A stretch of 64,000 nucleotides of DNA from Trissonchulus latispiculum. Taxonomy: Eukaryota; Nematoda; Enoplea; Enoplida; Ironidae. The number at the start of each line of letters is the position of its first letter. Position 1 is the first letter of the stretch. A model generated the notes under the pieces. That model searched no databases. It saw only the letters and a program-made list of their open reading frames with translations, and was not told where the DNA came from. The position numbers and the translations under genes were made by a program. This document shows positions 1 to 11,504 of this stretch, piece by piece. The DNA is taken from assembly GCA_030248195.1 (NCBI GenBank), contig JASAND010005463.1, positions 1 to 64,000 on the forward strand. The letters run 5' to 3'.

Positions 1-223
1 TATATATATATATAGTAGTAGGGCTCTGAACTCTGAAGGTCCTCCGAGCTGCACCCCTGGGGGGAAAATCGGGAGAAACCGCGTTCCGCGAGGGCGGGGG
101 GTCAATTTTTCATATCTCCAGATTCACCCGACCGATCCGGCTGAAATTTTCACAGCGTGCAGCCCCAAGGCTCTTCACACAGAAAGTTTGAGCCGGATCG
201 GTCCACAGCCCCGCTGTGCCCAG

Positions 224-695
224 CATAGGTGTACCACCTGTTTGGGTTGGGGGGGGGAGTAAAAAGTCCAAATCTGGCTTGGGGGGGTCTAAAAAATCGG
301 AAATTTTCGAAAAAAACTGTACCCAAACTGTACCCAAATTTTTTCAGCTAAAAATAGCCCTTTTTGGACATAAAATCTGCAATTTTCGACATAAATCTAC
401 TCAAAAACTACTCGTATTGCGTTTTAGAGTTTATTTTTTAGTGTTTTTATCTATTTAGTGTTTTTATCTATTTCCAGCCAATTTTTTTGGAAAAGTTTTG
501 AAAAATTCCAAAAAATTTTGCAAAAATTTGGCATTTTTTTTCTTGTTTGAACCCTATTTTAGGGGGGGGGAGGGGGGTCTGAGCTCGGCTTGGGGGGGGG
601 AGTAGTCGAGGTCGGGTATGGGGGGTGGGGGGTCTGGCCTTCTCGTGGGGGAAGGTCTCACAGGGGGCAAACTGTAGCCTGGTTCACCTATGGTG
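224..695. mobile_element. CATAGGT-family short inverted-repeat element, copy 1
   Basis: Begins CATAGGTGTACCACC and ends GGTTCACCTATG, so it has short terminal inverted repeats. The interior is long G runs, then an AT-rich stretch with poly-A/T tracts. An inverted copy lies at 1773-2291, and related copies at 1082-1772, 10883-11449 and 41044-41443. No coding capacity is visible; likely a non-autonomous DNA element. Family name unknown to me. Confidence 0.6.
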
Positions 696-1081
696 CCCAG
701 GCCATACACATTCCGCCAAATTTTCCCTAGTCTAGGGGGAGCGATAAACGCGCAACCCCTAATAACCCCCAGCAATTTTTGGACCCAAAAAAGTTAGCTA
801 AATTAGGATGAAAAATGGTCAGTTTTTTTGAAAAGTTGTTCTAAAATTTTGAATTATAATCGCTTTAAAACGGCACAACAACGCTTAAAACGTTAAAACC
901 AGGCCTTATTTTGAAGAAAAAAGGACTAAATTACAGAAAATTTTGCATTTTTTGGCCATTTGTTAAAACTTCTGAGGTCCGAATTCTGGGGGTGGGGTGG
1001 GGGGGTACCCTCATCACATTTCTTGGGTCGAACGCCAACCTTTCAAGATTTATATACCCCTCCAGACCCAATGTTCTAGGG

Positions 1082-1772
1082 CATAGGTGAACCAGGCTAC
1101 AGTTTACACCCTGTGAGACCCCCCCACGGAGAGGCCAGACCCAGACCCCCCTCCGGCCCTCCCCCCTACCCGACCTCAACTACTCCCCCCCAAGCCAAGC
1201 TCAAACCCCCCTCCCCCCCTAAAATTGGGTCCAAACCAAGTAAAAAATGCAAAATTTTTGAAAAATTTTTTGCAACTTCTGAAAGTTTTTGAAAAAAATA
1301 GAAAAATAGGCTATAAATCACCTATAAACAGCTAAAGATGGTTATTTATAGCAATTAAAAGGTTATATACGCAATTATAAACCACAATCTGGGCTAATTT
1401 AGGCATATTTTAGTACAAATTTGTCAATTTTTAAGCCGTATTTTCGCATACGAAAACTGTTGGCAGAAACTTTTGAGTACGTTTAATGTATATACTGTAC
1501 AGTAGGTTTCAGATATAAGTTAACCTCAGAAATCGTTCTTAAGCACTGCTTGAGCTCTTGAGAAATTTCACCACCTGTCCATAGGACAATTTGCGTCTTT
1601 AAAGAAGTGCTTAAGAAATTATTTTCTTAGGAACTTCTTTACAGGTTAACTTATATTTGAAGTCTACTGTACATCGAAAAAGGAGCATTTTTAGCTAAAA
1701 AAACTTGGGTACAGTTTATGGAATCCTCCCCCCCCCCCCCCCAAATTTCGGATTTGGGTGGAATCCCCCGTG
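1082..1772. mobile_element. CATAGGT-family element, subfamily copy carrying a MITE
   Basis: Starts CATAGGTGAACC and is collinear with 10883-11449 over several hundred bases: C-rich block, then an AT-rich block containing ggctataaatc..cctataaacag, then a C-run. The right end is lost against the adjacent copy at 1773. It contains the 170-bp insertion at 1500-1669 that the other copy lacks. Confidence 0.55.
1500..1669. mobile_element. Tc1/mariner-like MITE with TA target duplication
   Basis: A 170-bp insert with about 27-bp terminal inverted repeats (starts CAGTAGGTTTCAGATATAAG, ends complementary with three mismatches), flanked by TA on each side (1498-1499 and 1670-1671). The second inner inverted repeat ttcttaagcac/gtgcttaagaa extends the hairpin. 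The homologous element at 10883-11449 has the empty site with a single TA near 11226. CAGT-type ends and TA duplication fit Tc1/mariner-derived MITEs. Confidence 0.75.
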
Positions 1773-2291
1773 CATAGGTGTACCATAGCTACAGTTTACC
1801 CCCTGTGAGACCACCCCCCCCCCCACGGAGAGGCCTGAGACCAGTAGGTGAACACAGGCCACACTCCTTGCCCCTCTGAGACCTCCCCCCCCCCACGAGA
1901 AAGACAGACCCCCCACCCCCCACACCCGACCCCGACTACCCCCCCCCCCAAGCAGTGCCCAGACCCCCCCCTCCCCCCCTAAAATGGGGTTCAAACAAGA
2001 GAAAAAATGCCAAATTTTTGCAAAATTTTTTGGAATTTTTCGAAAATTTTTTGAAAAAATTGGCTGGAAATAGATAAAAACACTAAAAAATAAACTCTAA
2101 AACGCAATACGAGTAGTTTTTAGAGTAGATTTATGTCGAAAATAGCAGATTTTATGTCCAAAAAGGGCTATTTTTAGCTGAAAAAAATTTGGGTACAGTT
2201 TTTTCGAAAATTTCCGATTTTTTAGACCCCCCCAAGCCAGACTTGGACTTTTTACTCCCCCCCCCCAACCCAAACAGGTGGTACACCTATG
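1773..2291. mobile_element. CATAGGT-family element, inverted copy
   Basis: Starts CATAGGTGTACC and ends GGTGGTACACCTATG. It is the reverse complement of 224-695, sharing the AT-rich block with aatacgagtagtttt and the C/G-run flanks. Together the two copies make a 2-kb inverted repeat. Confidence 0.6.
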
Positions 2292-2293
2292 GG

Positions 2294-2680
2294 CCAGACC
2301 CACACGAAGCCCATTTCCAGAAAACAATTGGAAAACAGTTTCTAATTTTTTTCTACAACTTTTTTGATTGTTTTTCAAAATTGTTTCTAATAGTTTTCTA
2401 TATTTTTCTAATTGTTTTCTTGTGGTTTTCTAATTAATTTCTGTTAATTTTTTCTAACCAGGCACCACTTTCTAATTGTTTTCTGAATTATTTCTAATTG
2501 ATTACATAATATTTTCTTATTTCTTTCGAATTAATTTCCTAATAAAAGTTAACATTTTCTCATTGTTTTCTAAATAATATCCATTGTTTTCAAAAATGTT
2601 TCTAATGATTTCTGATTGTTTTCAGAAACGCCTCCTCCGTAGCTTGCAATTTTTTCTAATTGTTTTCCAGATTATTTCTA
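2294..2680. repeat. Degenerate TTTCTAATTGTTTTCTAATT repeat
   Basis: Low-complexity T-rich sequence built of the words tttctaatt and gttttcta. It starts after the phrase cacgaagcccatttccag, which recurs inverted at the end of the complementary repeat near 10860-10882. Open frames here are compositional and not credited. Confidence 0.6.
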
Positions 2681-3324
2681 ATGTTGATTCGGCGATATCT
2701 CGCTGCTGCTTATCACCACTAATAATTTATGGTTTGGGATTTGGTCAAAGAAAATCGAATTTGGGAGAGGAGGTATATAAAACATTTCTCTTTAAAAATT
2801 TAGAGACAAAATGCTATTTGAATTAACTGCACAAAGCCTAAAAATAGTGATTGTTCTTCAGTTTAAGCAAGATGTTAAAGAAAATTTGCAAGATTTTTTA
2901 GTGAAACGTCAGAAATTCTAAGGGTGGGTCTGGCAAACTGGGCTTATTCTAGGCATTCTTTCTTGGCCCATCCCAAAAGTTCGAGGGGTAAGGAAGTTTT
3001 GGGAGGGGCGAAAATTTTTCTAAAAATATGCTAATAGCGCTATTTTTCTGGCATGTACTGTAAAAGTTGATTTTTATTGCAAAAATAAACAGATTTAGTG
3101 TTAAAAAAGGCAAAAAATGAGTAAAAATCTGCCGGAAAATTTTTGAAAATTTGGCCTTCTGAGCAATTTTTTCTTGGCAAAATTTGGTACCAAAAGGGGC
3201 ACCCACTTTTTTGGGGGGAAGGGTGTTTATGGGGGCGCCCCCACTGGAATAAGCCCTTGCAATTTTGGGTGGGTGGGGTTTGGGATTCGTCGATTAGGTG
3301 GTGGGGTCATAATTACTTATACAT
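2681..3324. other. Non-coding repeat-derived stretch
   Basis: No gene recognised. 3147-3260 holds a block (ggcacccacttttttgggg, aaatttggtaccaaaagggg) that recurs at about 44440-44540 and 45660-45745, so it is part of another dispersed repeat. Confidence 0.4.
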
Positions 3325-3901
3325 ATAGACAAGCGGGAAAAAACCCACTTTTCAGGTTTTTGGCCAGAACTTTTTACTGGTTTGAGATATTGAAATACTG
3401 ACTATACAGGCTGCTAGGCCTAGTCGTAAGCTTTCTTATGAGCTATAGGGTGCGCCGTTTGTGAGAAAAATTGTCCCAAACTGGCGGGAAAAAACCCAAT
3501 GCGGGAAAAAACCCACCCCGAAAATTTTTCGGCAAGTTGCCAGGAGCATTTATAACCGTTCTAAATGAAAGAGCGGGTTGTTTTTAGTACAACTGCATCA
3601 AAATATATTAGTTTTTGTTGAAAAATTGAGGTCATAGTTACTTTTGAAAATTTGGTATTATTATTACTGTATTACTATAACCCGGGCCAGCCTGCGCTGG
3701 AAGGAAGATCCTTAGATGCACCCAGTTTGGTGCTTAGCTCCCGAGACAAAAACAAACAAAACAAAAAGAAAATATAAATTACTCCCAATTACGAGCATTT
3801 CACACAGGTATTCCAACAGTCGAGGTGAAGAGAGAGCACTCTAGGCATAGTTTCCCTAGGGGGGGGGTGTCCCCCCCCCAAAATTTTCGACCAACTTTAT
3901 C

Positions 3902-4325
3902 CCCTCCCAGGGGCGGATCCAGGGGGGGCGGGGGGGGGGGGGGGGGGGGCCGCCCCCCGTCGCGATTCGAAGGTAGGAAAAATTAAGGAGAGAAAGAGGA
4001 AAAAGGGCAAAAAACCAAAAAATTTTGCGCCTTCGGCGCGAATTTTCTACATTTTAACCGCATATTTATTGCATTTGTGAAGAAAAAGCTTGAAATGCAT
4101 CCGATTTTTCGGAGAAAATTACCATTTTTGCCTAAACATGTCAAGAATTGTTAAAAATTTGTTCAGTTCTGCAGTATAAAAAGAATTAAAGATCCGAAGA
4201 CCGATTTTATTGCAAAAACAAAAAATTTCTTCAACTTCTGGGGGGCTCCGCCCCCCAGACCCCCCGCTGGAAAAATTTTACCGCCCCCCCCGTCACGAAA
4301 TCCTGGATCCGCCAGTGCCCCCTCC
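3902..4325. mobile_element. GGCGGATCC-family MITE, copy 1
   Basis: Ends are ggggcggatccagg and cctggatccgccagtg, flanked on both sides by cccctcccag-like sequence, a probable 8-bp duplication. The interior holds a palindromic gcgccttcggcgcgaa word and poly-A tracts. Copies: 7045-7405 (opposite orientation, one end lost) and 50946-51328. TIR and target length would fit hAT-type MITEs; that class is inference. Confidence 0.6.
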
Positions 4326-4973
4326 CAGAGTTTTTGACTATCCCTCTCCCCACTTTTGGTTACCCCCCCGAACCCCCCCCCAGCACTTTTTGGGGCCAAA
4401 CATTTAGCTGAATTCTGCTAACAAATGGTCATTTTTTGAAAATTTGTTCTCAAATTTTGGCTTAAAATCGGTTTAAAACGGTGAAAACGCCTAAAACGAT
4501 AAAAACAAGCCTTGTTTTGACAAAAAAAGCGTTAAAATACAGAAAATTTTGCGTTTTTAAGCCATTTTTTTGAATTTTCTGAGGTCCGAATTTGGGGGGG
4601 GGTTCGGGGGGGTACTCCCCATCACATTTCGGGGGTCGACCACCAAATTTTCGAAGTTTGCCCCCCCAACCAAAATTTCCAGGGAAACTATGACTCTAGG
4701 CCGTCAGTTAAGCCAGGCACATGCCGAGGGCCCGCTTACAAAATCACCCCTGAAGGATTCAACCGGTTCCAAGTAGCAGGGCACCCCACCAGCAACCACA
4801 AACTAAGATATGGTTTATGACTAAGATATTTAACACATATATAAACATAGGCAAATTTTGGAAATTTTTTAAAATTGTTTATTTTCGGCAGTTTAAGCAT
4901 CATATCGTATAGAAAACGTGTTTTTCTTTTATTTAGAGCCAAACTAGACCTAGACCCATTTTAAGGCAAAATA

Positions 4974-6234
4974 TAGCAAGCTTAACAAAAAAAATCAAAA
5001 TTCGGTTTTTTGGCTGGAACTTTCGCAAAACTAAACCAAATCGATTACTTTGAGGACCCATGGATAGGTCTTGGGCTAAGCTTTAAAACCACCCCAGTTT
5101 CGTTGCTCCACAACCTACCAGTAAGTAGCAGTAGACGAAAATGTGTGATTTTTTTTGTTAAAGGTTTAACAAATAAAAAATCACCCGTTAACAAAAAAAA
5201 TCAGTGACGGATCGGATCCCAGAGAGCAGCTAGCAACTTTTTCTCATCAGTTTTGGATAGAGCGCACTAAATAACGTATTTAGAACCCCAAACCGCTGGC
5301 CTAGTGCTCCAACTAATGCAACTGACCCCGCCGAAGTCTTAGTGGTCACTGATGGCCCCCGACAGCGTCCAGTATGAAGTCTGGTGGCTCTAAAGTGTCG
5401 TTTTGAAGGCTAAAACGTTGTTTTTTCGTGTTTGTGAGTGATTATAACCTATTTTCAGGCATTTTGGCAGAGAAAATCAGAACTTCGTATTTTGGTGGGG
5501 TATGACCCACGGTCACGTGACCCCTGCCGGACCCGTCCGGACCCTCCAGGTACCAACTGAACAGTCCGAAGTGGCTATAAACATGTCCTAGGGGGTTTTC
5601 CAGGGCGCTGAATTCAAATCTGGCATTAGTTTTTAGGTAACTATGGCCTAATACTGACTTCTGGGATCACGTTTACCGTCGGACGGTTCAGACCCGGCTG
5701 GTTACCAGGTTTGACTCCCAGAAGTGTCAGGCAACCTAAAAAACCGCGGCTATAAGGGTTTTCGAGGTCGCTGAGCTCGAATTTGACGTTAGTTTTGCTC
5801 TAGCTGCTGTTCTGATTTCAGTAACAAAACATAAAAATGATTTTTTATTTGTTAAAATTTTAACAAAAAAAAATCACCCACCATAGGACGGCTCAGAGGT
5901 CCGACTGGGAACTTCTATATATGTATCGATAGCCCACAGTCAGGACATGCCATATGTACAATATGGGTTGCCTAGGGTTTTCCCTTAGTAAATAGCAGCC
6001 GAAATTCGAAGTTCGGTCATGAACGTTTTTGAGGTCACTTTTGGGTACCCTCACTTAAAGGTCAGCCCTGAACGCATGGAGAGGGCCTAGGGGCTCAAAC
6101 TCACAGGCTGTAATGTCGAGATGTGTGGCTATCACCATGAAAAAATTTGGGTCTCTGCGACTTTCCTGTGAGTCAGGGTGGGGTGATTTTTTTTGTTAAA
6201 ATTTCGGATGATTTTTTTGTTAAGCTTGCTATAA
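4974..6234. mobile_element. TATA-flanked inverted-repeat element with TTAACAAAAAAAATC motif
   Basis: Left TATAGCAAGCTTAACAAAAA and right TTTTTTGTTAAGCTTGCTATA are inverted repeats. The terminal word gttaacaaaaaaaatca recurs inside at about 5148-5205, 5838-5880 and 6187-6200. The interior has G/C-richer blocks (gcgctgaattcaaatctgg, gtcggacggttc) that recall the 163-bp array at 50 kb. A truncated copy of the right half lies at 44990-45255. No ORF of note. Confidence 0.55.
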
Positions 6235-7044
6235 GCATTTTTGGCCAAATTGAAATTTTGGCTTGAAATGGCACCATGTCCGATTTTGACCCCCTGGACC
6301 TCCCATAACAGATCTAACCCATGTAAAACCTATACCAATTTAATCTAATGGCTCTATTAAACAAATATATGTATCCGTTTGACCTTTCTTGCTAGTGCTT
6401 AGAAAAATTTTGAAAAGTGGGGTTTCTTTTCCCGCATGTGGGTTTTTCCCGCCAACTCTACACAGATCACCCCCAGGTCGCACCGGAGGGGTTAGAGCAG
6501 TGTGGCATATATCATCATGATGCGCAACAGATGCCCTACACACACATACAATCCGCTTTGGTCTAAGGCTTTCCAGTAGTTCAGGGTGGCCAGGCAAAGT
6601 TTGCCAAATTTCGGTACTTGGACGGACCATAATTTTCGAAAATTTCAAAGTCCCAAAAAATTTGCTGGGAAGCAGGGGGAGCGACAATAATGCACCCTCC
6701 AGGGTTATTTTGGATGCTCTTCAAGATAGGCTATTAAAATCCTAGATAGCCCATACCGGTAAGCCCACACTGGGGGTGGTTTTTTTCTCACATTGGCGAC
6801 TGGCGAGTGGGTTTTTTTCCCGCTTGACTATATATATATATGTATAGCGCGGAGGGAAAAACTACCTTGGAGGGTGTGTTATTGTAGGTCCCGCTGCCTC
6901 TCAGCAAATTTTTGGGACTGAAAATTTTGGAATTTTTGGAACTGAAAATTTTGGAATTTTTGGTCCCAACTCCCAACATGTCGGTTACAGAGGGTCAACT
7001 TTGGGGGGTCAACCCTGAACTACTGAAAAGACCTATGTACATAG

Positions 7045-7405
7045 CACTGGCAGATCCAGGATTTTTCCGTAAAATTTTTCCAGCGGGGGGTCTGGGGGGA
7101 CGGAGTCCCTCAGAAGTTGAAGAATTTTTTCAATAAAATCGGTCTTCGGATCTTTAATTCTTTTTATACTGAAGAACTGAACAAATTTTTTTCAAATTCT
7201 TGACATTTTTAGGCAAAAATGGTAATTTTTGTAATCGGATATCGGTAATCGGCTGCATTTCAAGCTTTTTCTTCAGAAATGCAATAAATATGCGGTTAAA
7301 AATGAGAAAATTCGCGCCGACGGCGCGAAATTTTTTGGGTTTTTTCTTTTTTCCTCTTTCTCTCCTTAATTTTTCCTACCTTCGAATCGCCCCCCCGCCC
7401 CCCTG
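7045..7405. mobile_element. GGCGGATCC-family MITE, truncated copy
   Basis: Starts cactggcagatccagg and runs through the same interior as 3902-4325 in the opposite orientation (ggtcttcggatctttaattc, gcaataaatatgcggtt, cgcgccgacggcgcg). The distal GGATCC end is missing. Confidence 0.6.
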
Positions 7406-8246
7406 GTTACATAGCCCAAAACGGATTGCAGTTTCACAGAGGATGTCTTCACGATGGTGTATGCAATTTTTAACTAAAATAGGCATGGTTTGGCTTTAAT
7501 GTGATAGGACGCTTAAACTGCTGAAATTACGTAAATTTCAAAAATTTCCAACATTTTCCTATGTTTACCTGTTATATAAAAATACAAAATTTTCAAAAGT
7601 CAATTTGACATGAGTTTTTGCAAAAATATTGCTTTTGCAAAAATATTGATATTTTTAGATGCAGATGTATATACTAAAAATGACCCGCTCTTTCGAATGG
7701 TATAGTCAAAACTGTTCTGGCATGCTTCCAGCAAAAATTTCGGACGGGTTTTTCCCGCATTGGGTTTTTCCCATCAGTTTGGTCGAAAATTTCTCACCAA
7801 CCGTAACTGTTAGAGAGATGTTTTATGGCTCATTTTGAAGCTCTTCGCATACGTATATAATTATCGTTAGATTATCGAATTGCCGCTTAATAAAAAGGTA
7901 GATCTAGCCAAAATTCGAAATTTTGGGCTGATATACCCGCCGCGCTATAATATATACGTATATTATATATACCCTTATTGCAACTCTATTTTTAAAAATA
8001 TTTACATGACTATACGTTTGCTTAATAAAACCTAGAAACGGAATCAATAAACGTCAGGCAAAGGTTACGACCCCCCTCTAAACTTTGGAAGGAGCCCCTT
8101 CCCGCAGACTGATAATTTTGAATAATTACCCGTATAAATTTTGTTAAACACCATGCTAAAATTACAAAGCTACAAACATTTACCCAGTAAAAACAAATTA
8201 TCGCAACATTGCAAACGACTAAATATATGTATATACATAAAAGCAG
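7406..8246. other. Non-coding stretch
   Basis: No gene seen. A block near 7735-7800 (cgggtttttcccgcattggg, then a gtcgaaaatttctcacc-like phrase) is an inverted, diverged match to 3465-3535, so it belongs to the GCGGGAAAAAACCCA element family. Confidence 0.4.
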
Positions 8247-9352
8247 TATAGTCAGGGGGGGGGGAAACACAAATAGGGAAGCAAGCCTCCAACTTTTTCT
8301 TCGTTTGGATTTGGATCGGTTTGAGTATACCGTTACGTACCGTGGGCAAATACCTATCCAATCGTAAAATTCAAACTTCTCTTATACCTCTCTCAGCTTT
8401 GGCGATAACAGGATTTGTCCATGTTTTTTTTACCCGCAAATCGGGGAAAAAAAACATGGTGCGGGGAAAAAAAACATGGCCCGGATTTCTACCAACCAAC
8501 CATTTAGGGTGCTTTAAAAGCGTTGTTTCAGCTGTTTTCAGCGTGCAAAACTACCTAGGCACCATTCCAACCTCACAGAAAGCTTAAAAACCGACTTTTT
8601 GGTCAAAATGCCAAATCCGCTGTATCTAACCAGTTTGGGCATGAAACCTGCTGGGAACTGGCCATAATATGCAGAATATCGGTAGAAATAAGTTAGTTGT
8701 GTTAAAAATTGCAATATCCCACCATTTTTTAAGTTTTTTGAAAATTTTCATTTTTACCATTGAAACTTACATATGAAACCTAGCATGTTGGTGCTGCAAA
8801 TCAAATTTTCGAGCTAGAAGCTTCAACAATGCCCAAAGTTGGCATATTTTGAGGTTTTTAATGGTTTTAAAGCATTCTCTTTCATATAGAAGCATTAGTT
8901 ACGCCTTCCTGAAGCATACGCAAAAATTTGAAAATTTGGTCACCATGTTTTTTCCCCGCTCTAGTGGACCCCATGTGGGGGAAAAAACATGGTCAAATTT
9001 TTTTACTGGGTTGACGTAGGGGAAAACCACTATTGCCATGTGATAGAGCAAGTCAAATTATGCCTGCATGCCAATTTATAGTAGCCAAAGTTGGATAGTT
9101 GGTTAGATATATACTTGCAAACTTTCGAAAATCCTTAGCATTTTGGCCCATTTTGGGAGGTCAACTTTGGTCAAGTACTGTGCTTACAGATTCGAACTCA
9201 GAAACCAATCTGGTACTGTAGGGTATACTTCTAGACTTGCTCTTTCTAATGGGCTATACTAGGCAGCTGCAACTGCTATGGTTGGGGAGTAGGCGACCAT
9301 GTTTTTTCCCCCTCTTTTCCGGCATGTTTCCCCCCCCCTGACTATACATAGC
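8247..9352. mobile_element. TATA-flanked inverted-repeat element with GGGGAAAAAACATGG motif
   Basis: Left end TATAGTCAGGGGGGGG..gaaac and right end gtttccccccCCTGACTATA are inverted repeats. The internal word ggggaaaaaaaacatgg occurs near 8437, 8463, 8945 and 8973 in both orientations, and again near 9299. The layout matches 3326-6831 and 4974-6234: TATA flank, short TIR, iterated terminal-like motif. No transposase seen. Confidence 0.5.
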
Positions 9353-9611
9353 GTATTTAAACTAAAAATGCAATTTCTGCATTATGGTTGACGAAATTTT
9401 TTACGACGACCCCCCCCTCCTCAGCGGATCCCATCCAACCAAAACCTGAGCCACCCCAACGTCCAAGCTTTTCTCGAAGTTCACTGTGCTAAAACCAATA
9501 CTAAGCACTTTTGACAAATTAAACATAAGAATCGGATTTGGCTAGCATGAAAAACTCAATTAGACAGCAAACAGTGAAACAAAATAAATATATATTCATG
9601 CTACTTTGCGA

Positions 9612-9664
9612 GTTAGAAAACAATTAGAAAACAATTGGAAAACTTTTCATATTTTCAATTTTTT
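9612..9664. repeat. AGAAAACAATT low-complexity repeat, left part
   Basis: Words ttagaaaacaatt are repeated. The same sequence resumes at 10617, so the LINE fragment between the two parts appears to have inserted into one tract. Confidence 0.5.
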
Positions 9665-10622
9665 CTAAAACAACAACAACAACAACTGTTTATTTTGGTC
9701 CTCCAACATACGCAAACACATTACAATATGCAAGCACGTAAGCACACAAAAATTCCAGACCAAAATGGGATTCGATCATGTGACCGATCCCCTATGTGCT
9801 ATTTAATGTCAGTACGAGAAAATACTTCTACAAAGATGACAGATTTGCAAATCTAATAACAATGCATATTTTATACGTATAAGCAACAAAAAGAACAGTT
9901 TACACATACAGAAAGAACAGTTTACACACAATTTAGTCAAGTATATAGTAACGTAAGAATTGAATTTTAAGTGTTGTACTTGAGAAAAACCGATAAATCT
10001 AAGTCCTGAATTTTTTGCGAAAATATAGCGGGGCTTTCAGATTTAACAACGCTGTCTGGAAGACTATTCCAGATTGGGACCACTCGGTTACTGAAAAATT
10101 GCTTGCTGCACTTCAGTCTAGCCCTGGCAGAACTCAATTTAAGACAGTTCCCTCTAGTGCCAGCATCTGGAGAAAAATTGAAGAAATCGGCAGAATTTAC
10201 CCTATCAATTTCGTATATAATTTTATAAGCCTGTACTAAGTCTGCTTTTAGCCGCCTTAGTTCTAAAATTTCAAGACCCGTTTCTTTTAGCCTGTCATCG
10301 AAAGTGTGGTCTCGAAGCAACGGTATTCGCTTAGTGAACCGCCTCTGGACCGTTTCTATTTTACGTATGTCGCATAGCAATGAGGGGGACCACACACATG
10401 AGTTAAATTCTAAGATAGGCCTCACGTAAGTTTTGAACATAGCAGCTAAAAACTTAATGTCCCTGCAACAAAAACTTCTGAAAATGAGGGCGATTTTCTG
10501 ATAGGCTTTAGCACAGATCTTGTCACAGTGGACGGAGAATTTTAGGTCATCAGACACAAAAACACCAAGGTCTTTTACAATATTAACTTTTGGAATGACA
10601 GTACCGTTTACAGTTTCTAATT
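9665..10622 (-). mobile_element. 5'-truncated non-LTR retrotransposon (CR1/L2/Rex-like)
   Basis: Minus-strand fragment holding the last part of a reverse transcriptase ORF (9967-10620), about 300 bp of 3' UTR, and a (TTG)n-type tail at 9665-9685. The 5' truncation near 10622 is normal for LINE insertions. Flanking AGAAAACAATT repeat on both sides supports insertion into that tract. Confidence 0.65.
9967..10620 (-). CDS. C-terminal part of LINE reverse transcriptase
   Basis: About 217 codons open from the truncation point to a stop at 9967. Visible blocks: a VKDLGVFVSDDLKF-type motif, then YVRPILEFNSCVWSP, then IETVQRRFTKRI and a C-terminal FFSNRVVPIWNSLP. These are the characteristic thumb and C-terminal blocks of CR1/L2/Rex-type LINE ORF2 proteins, which reverse-transcribe their own RNA at a nicked genomic target. 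The catalytic palm (YADD-type) and the endonuclease are missing, so the fragment is non-functional. The start is the truncation, not a true start codon. Confidence 0.8.
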   Translation of the reverse strand, partial: LETVNGTVIPKVNIVKDLGVFVSDDLKFSVHCDKICAKAYQKIALIFRSFCCRDIKFLAAMFKTYVRPILEFNSCVWSPSLLCDIRKIETVQRRFTKRIPLLRDHTFDDRLKETGLEILELRRLKADLVQAYKIIYEIDRVNSADFFNFSPDAGTRGNCLKLSSARARLKCSKQFFSNRVVPIWNSLPDSVVKSESPAIFSQKIQDLDLSVFLKYNT

Positions 10623-10882
10623 AGATATCAATTAGAAAACAATTAGAAAAATATTTGAATTCTTTTCAAATTGTTTTCTACTCAGAAAAAAACTTAAAAA
10701 CAATCAGAAAACAATTAGATATTAAATCGATTTTGTTTTCTAATTGATTTCTCATTTGGAAATCATTCAGAAAAAAATTGAAAAAAATTAGAAAAAAATT
10801 TTGTAATGTAGAAAACAATTAGAAAACAATCAGAAAAAATTATTTTATTTCTAATTGTTTTCTGGAAATGGGCTTCGTGTGG
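10617..10882. repeat. AGAAAACAATT low-complexity repeat, right part
   Basis: Degenerate repeats of agaaaacaatt, ending in ctggaaatgggcttcgtgtgg. It is the inverted counterpart of 2284-2680. Confidence 0.55.
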
Positions 10883-11449
10883 ACCCCCCTCCCCCCTACC
10901 CGACCTCAACTACTCCCCCCCAAGCCGAGCTCAAACCCCCCTCCCCCCCTAAAATTGGGTACAAACCAAGTAAAAACTGCAAAATTTTTTAAAAATTTTT
11001 TTGCAACTTCTGAAAATGTTTGAAAAAAATTAGAAAAATAGGCTATAAATCGCCTATAAACAGCTAAAGATGGCTATTTATAGCAATTAAAAGGTAATAT
11101 ACGCAATTATAAACCACAATCTGGGCTAATTTAGGCATCTTTTAGTACAAATTAGTCAATTTTCAAGCCCTATTTTCGCATACGAAAACTATTGACAGAA
11201 GCTCTTGTGTACGTTTAATGTACTGTACATCAAAAAAGGAGCATTTTTAGCTAAAAAAACTTGGGTACAGTTTAGGGGGGGTCCTCCCCCCCCCCCCCAA
11301 ATTTCGGATTTGGGTGGGGTCCCCCGAGCCAAATTTGGACCTTCTACTCCCCCCCCAACCCAAACAGGTGGTACACTACACCTGTGCCCCCGAGCCAAAT
11401 TTGGACCTTCTACTCCCCCCCCCCAACCCAAACAGGTGGTACACCTATG
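10883..11449. mobile_element. CATAGGT-family element, copy with empty MITE site
   Basis: Collinear with 1082-1772 but without the 170-bp MITE (junction near 11226). The right end contains the terminal ggtggtacac word twice (about 11367 and 11434), with cacctatg only at the second, suggesting a small end duplication. Only compositional ORFs. Confidence 0.6.
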
Positions 11450-11504
11450 TTCTAGGGGAACTACGAAAGTAGGAGGCGAAGAAAAAGTAGGTAGCGTTCG
11501 ACTC

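Larger units (their letters stand above)
3326..6831. mobile_element. TA/TATA-flanked inverted-repeat element with GCGGGAAAAAACCCA motif
   Basis: Left end tagacAAGCGGGAAAAAACCCAC and right end GTGGGTTTTTTTCCCGCTTgacta are inverted repeats next to TATA-rich flanks. The motif GCGGGAAAAAACCCA recurs inside (about 3480, 3500, 6430-6460), as if terminal binding sites were iterated. A GGCGGATCC MITE (3902-4325) and another TIR element (4974-6234) are nested in it. No transposase ORF seen. Confidence 0.5.

Noticed and set aside
554..1179. Pro/Gly-rich ORFs in the first 2 kb
   Set aside because: Compositional frames in G/C homopolymer runs of inverted-repeat elements.
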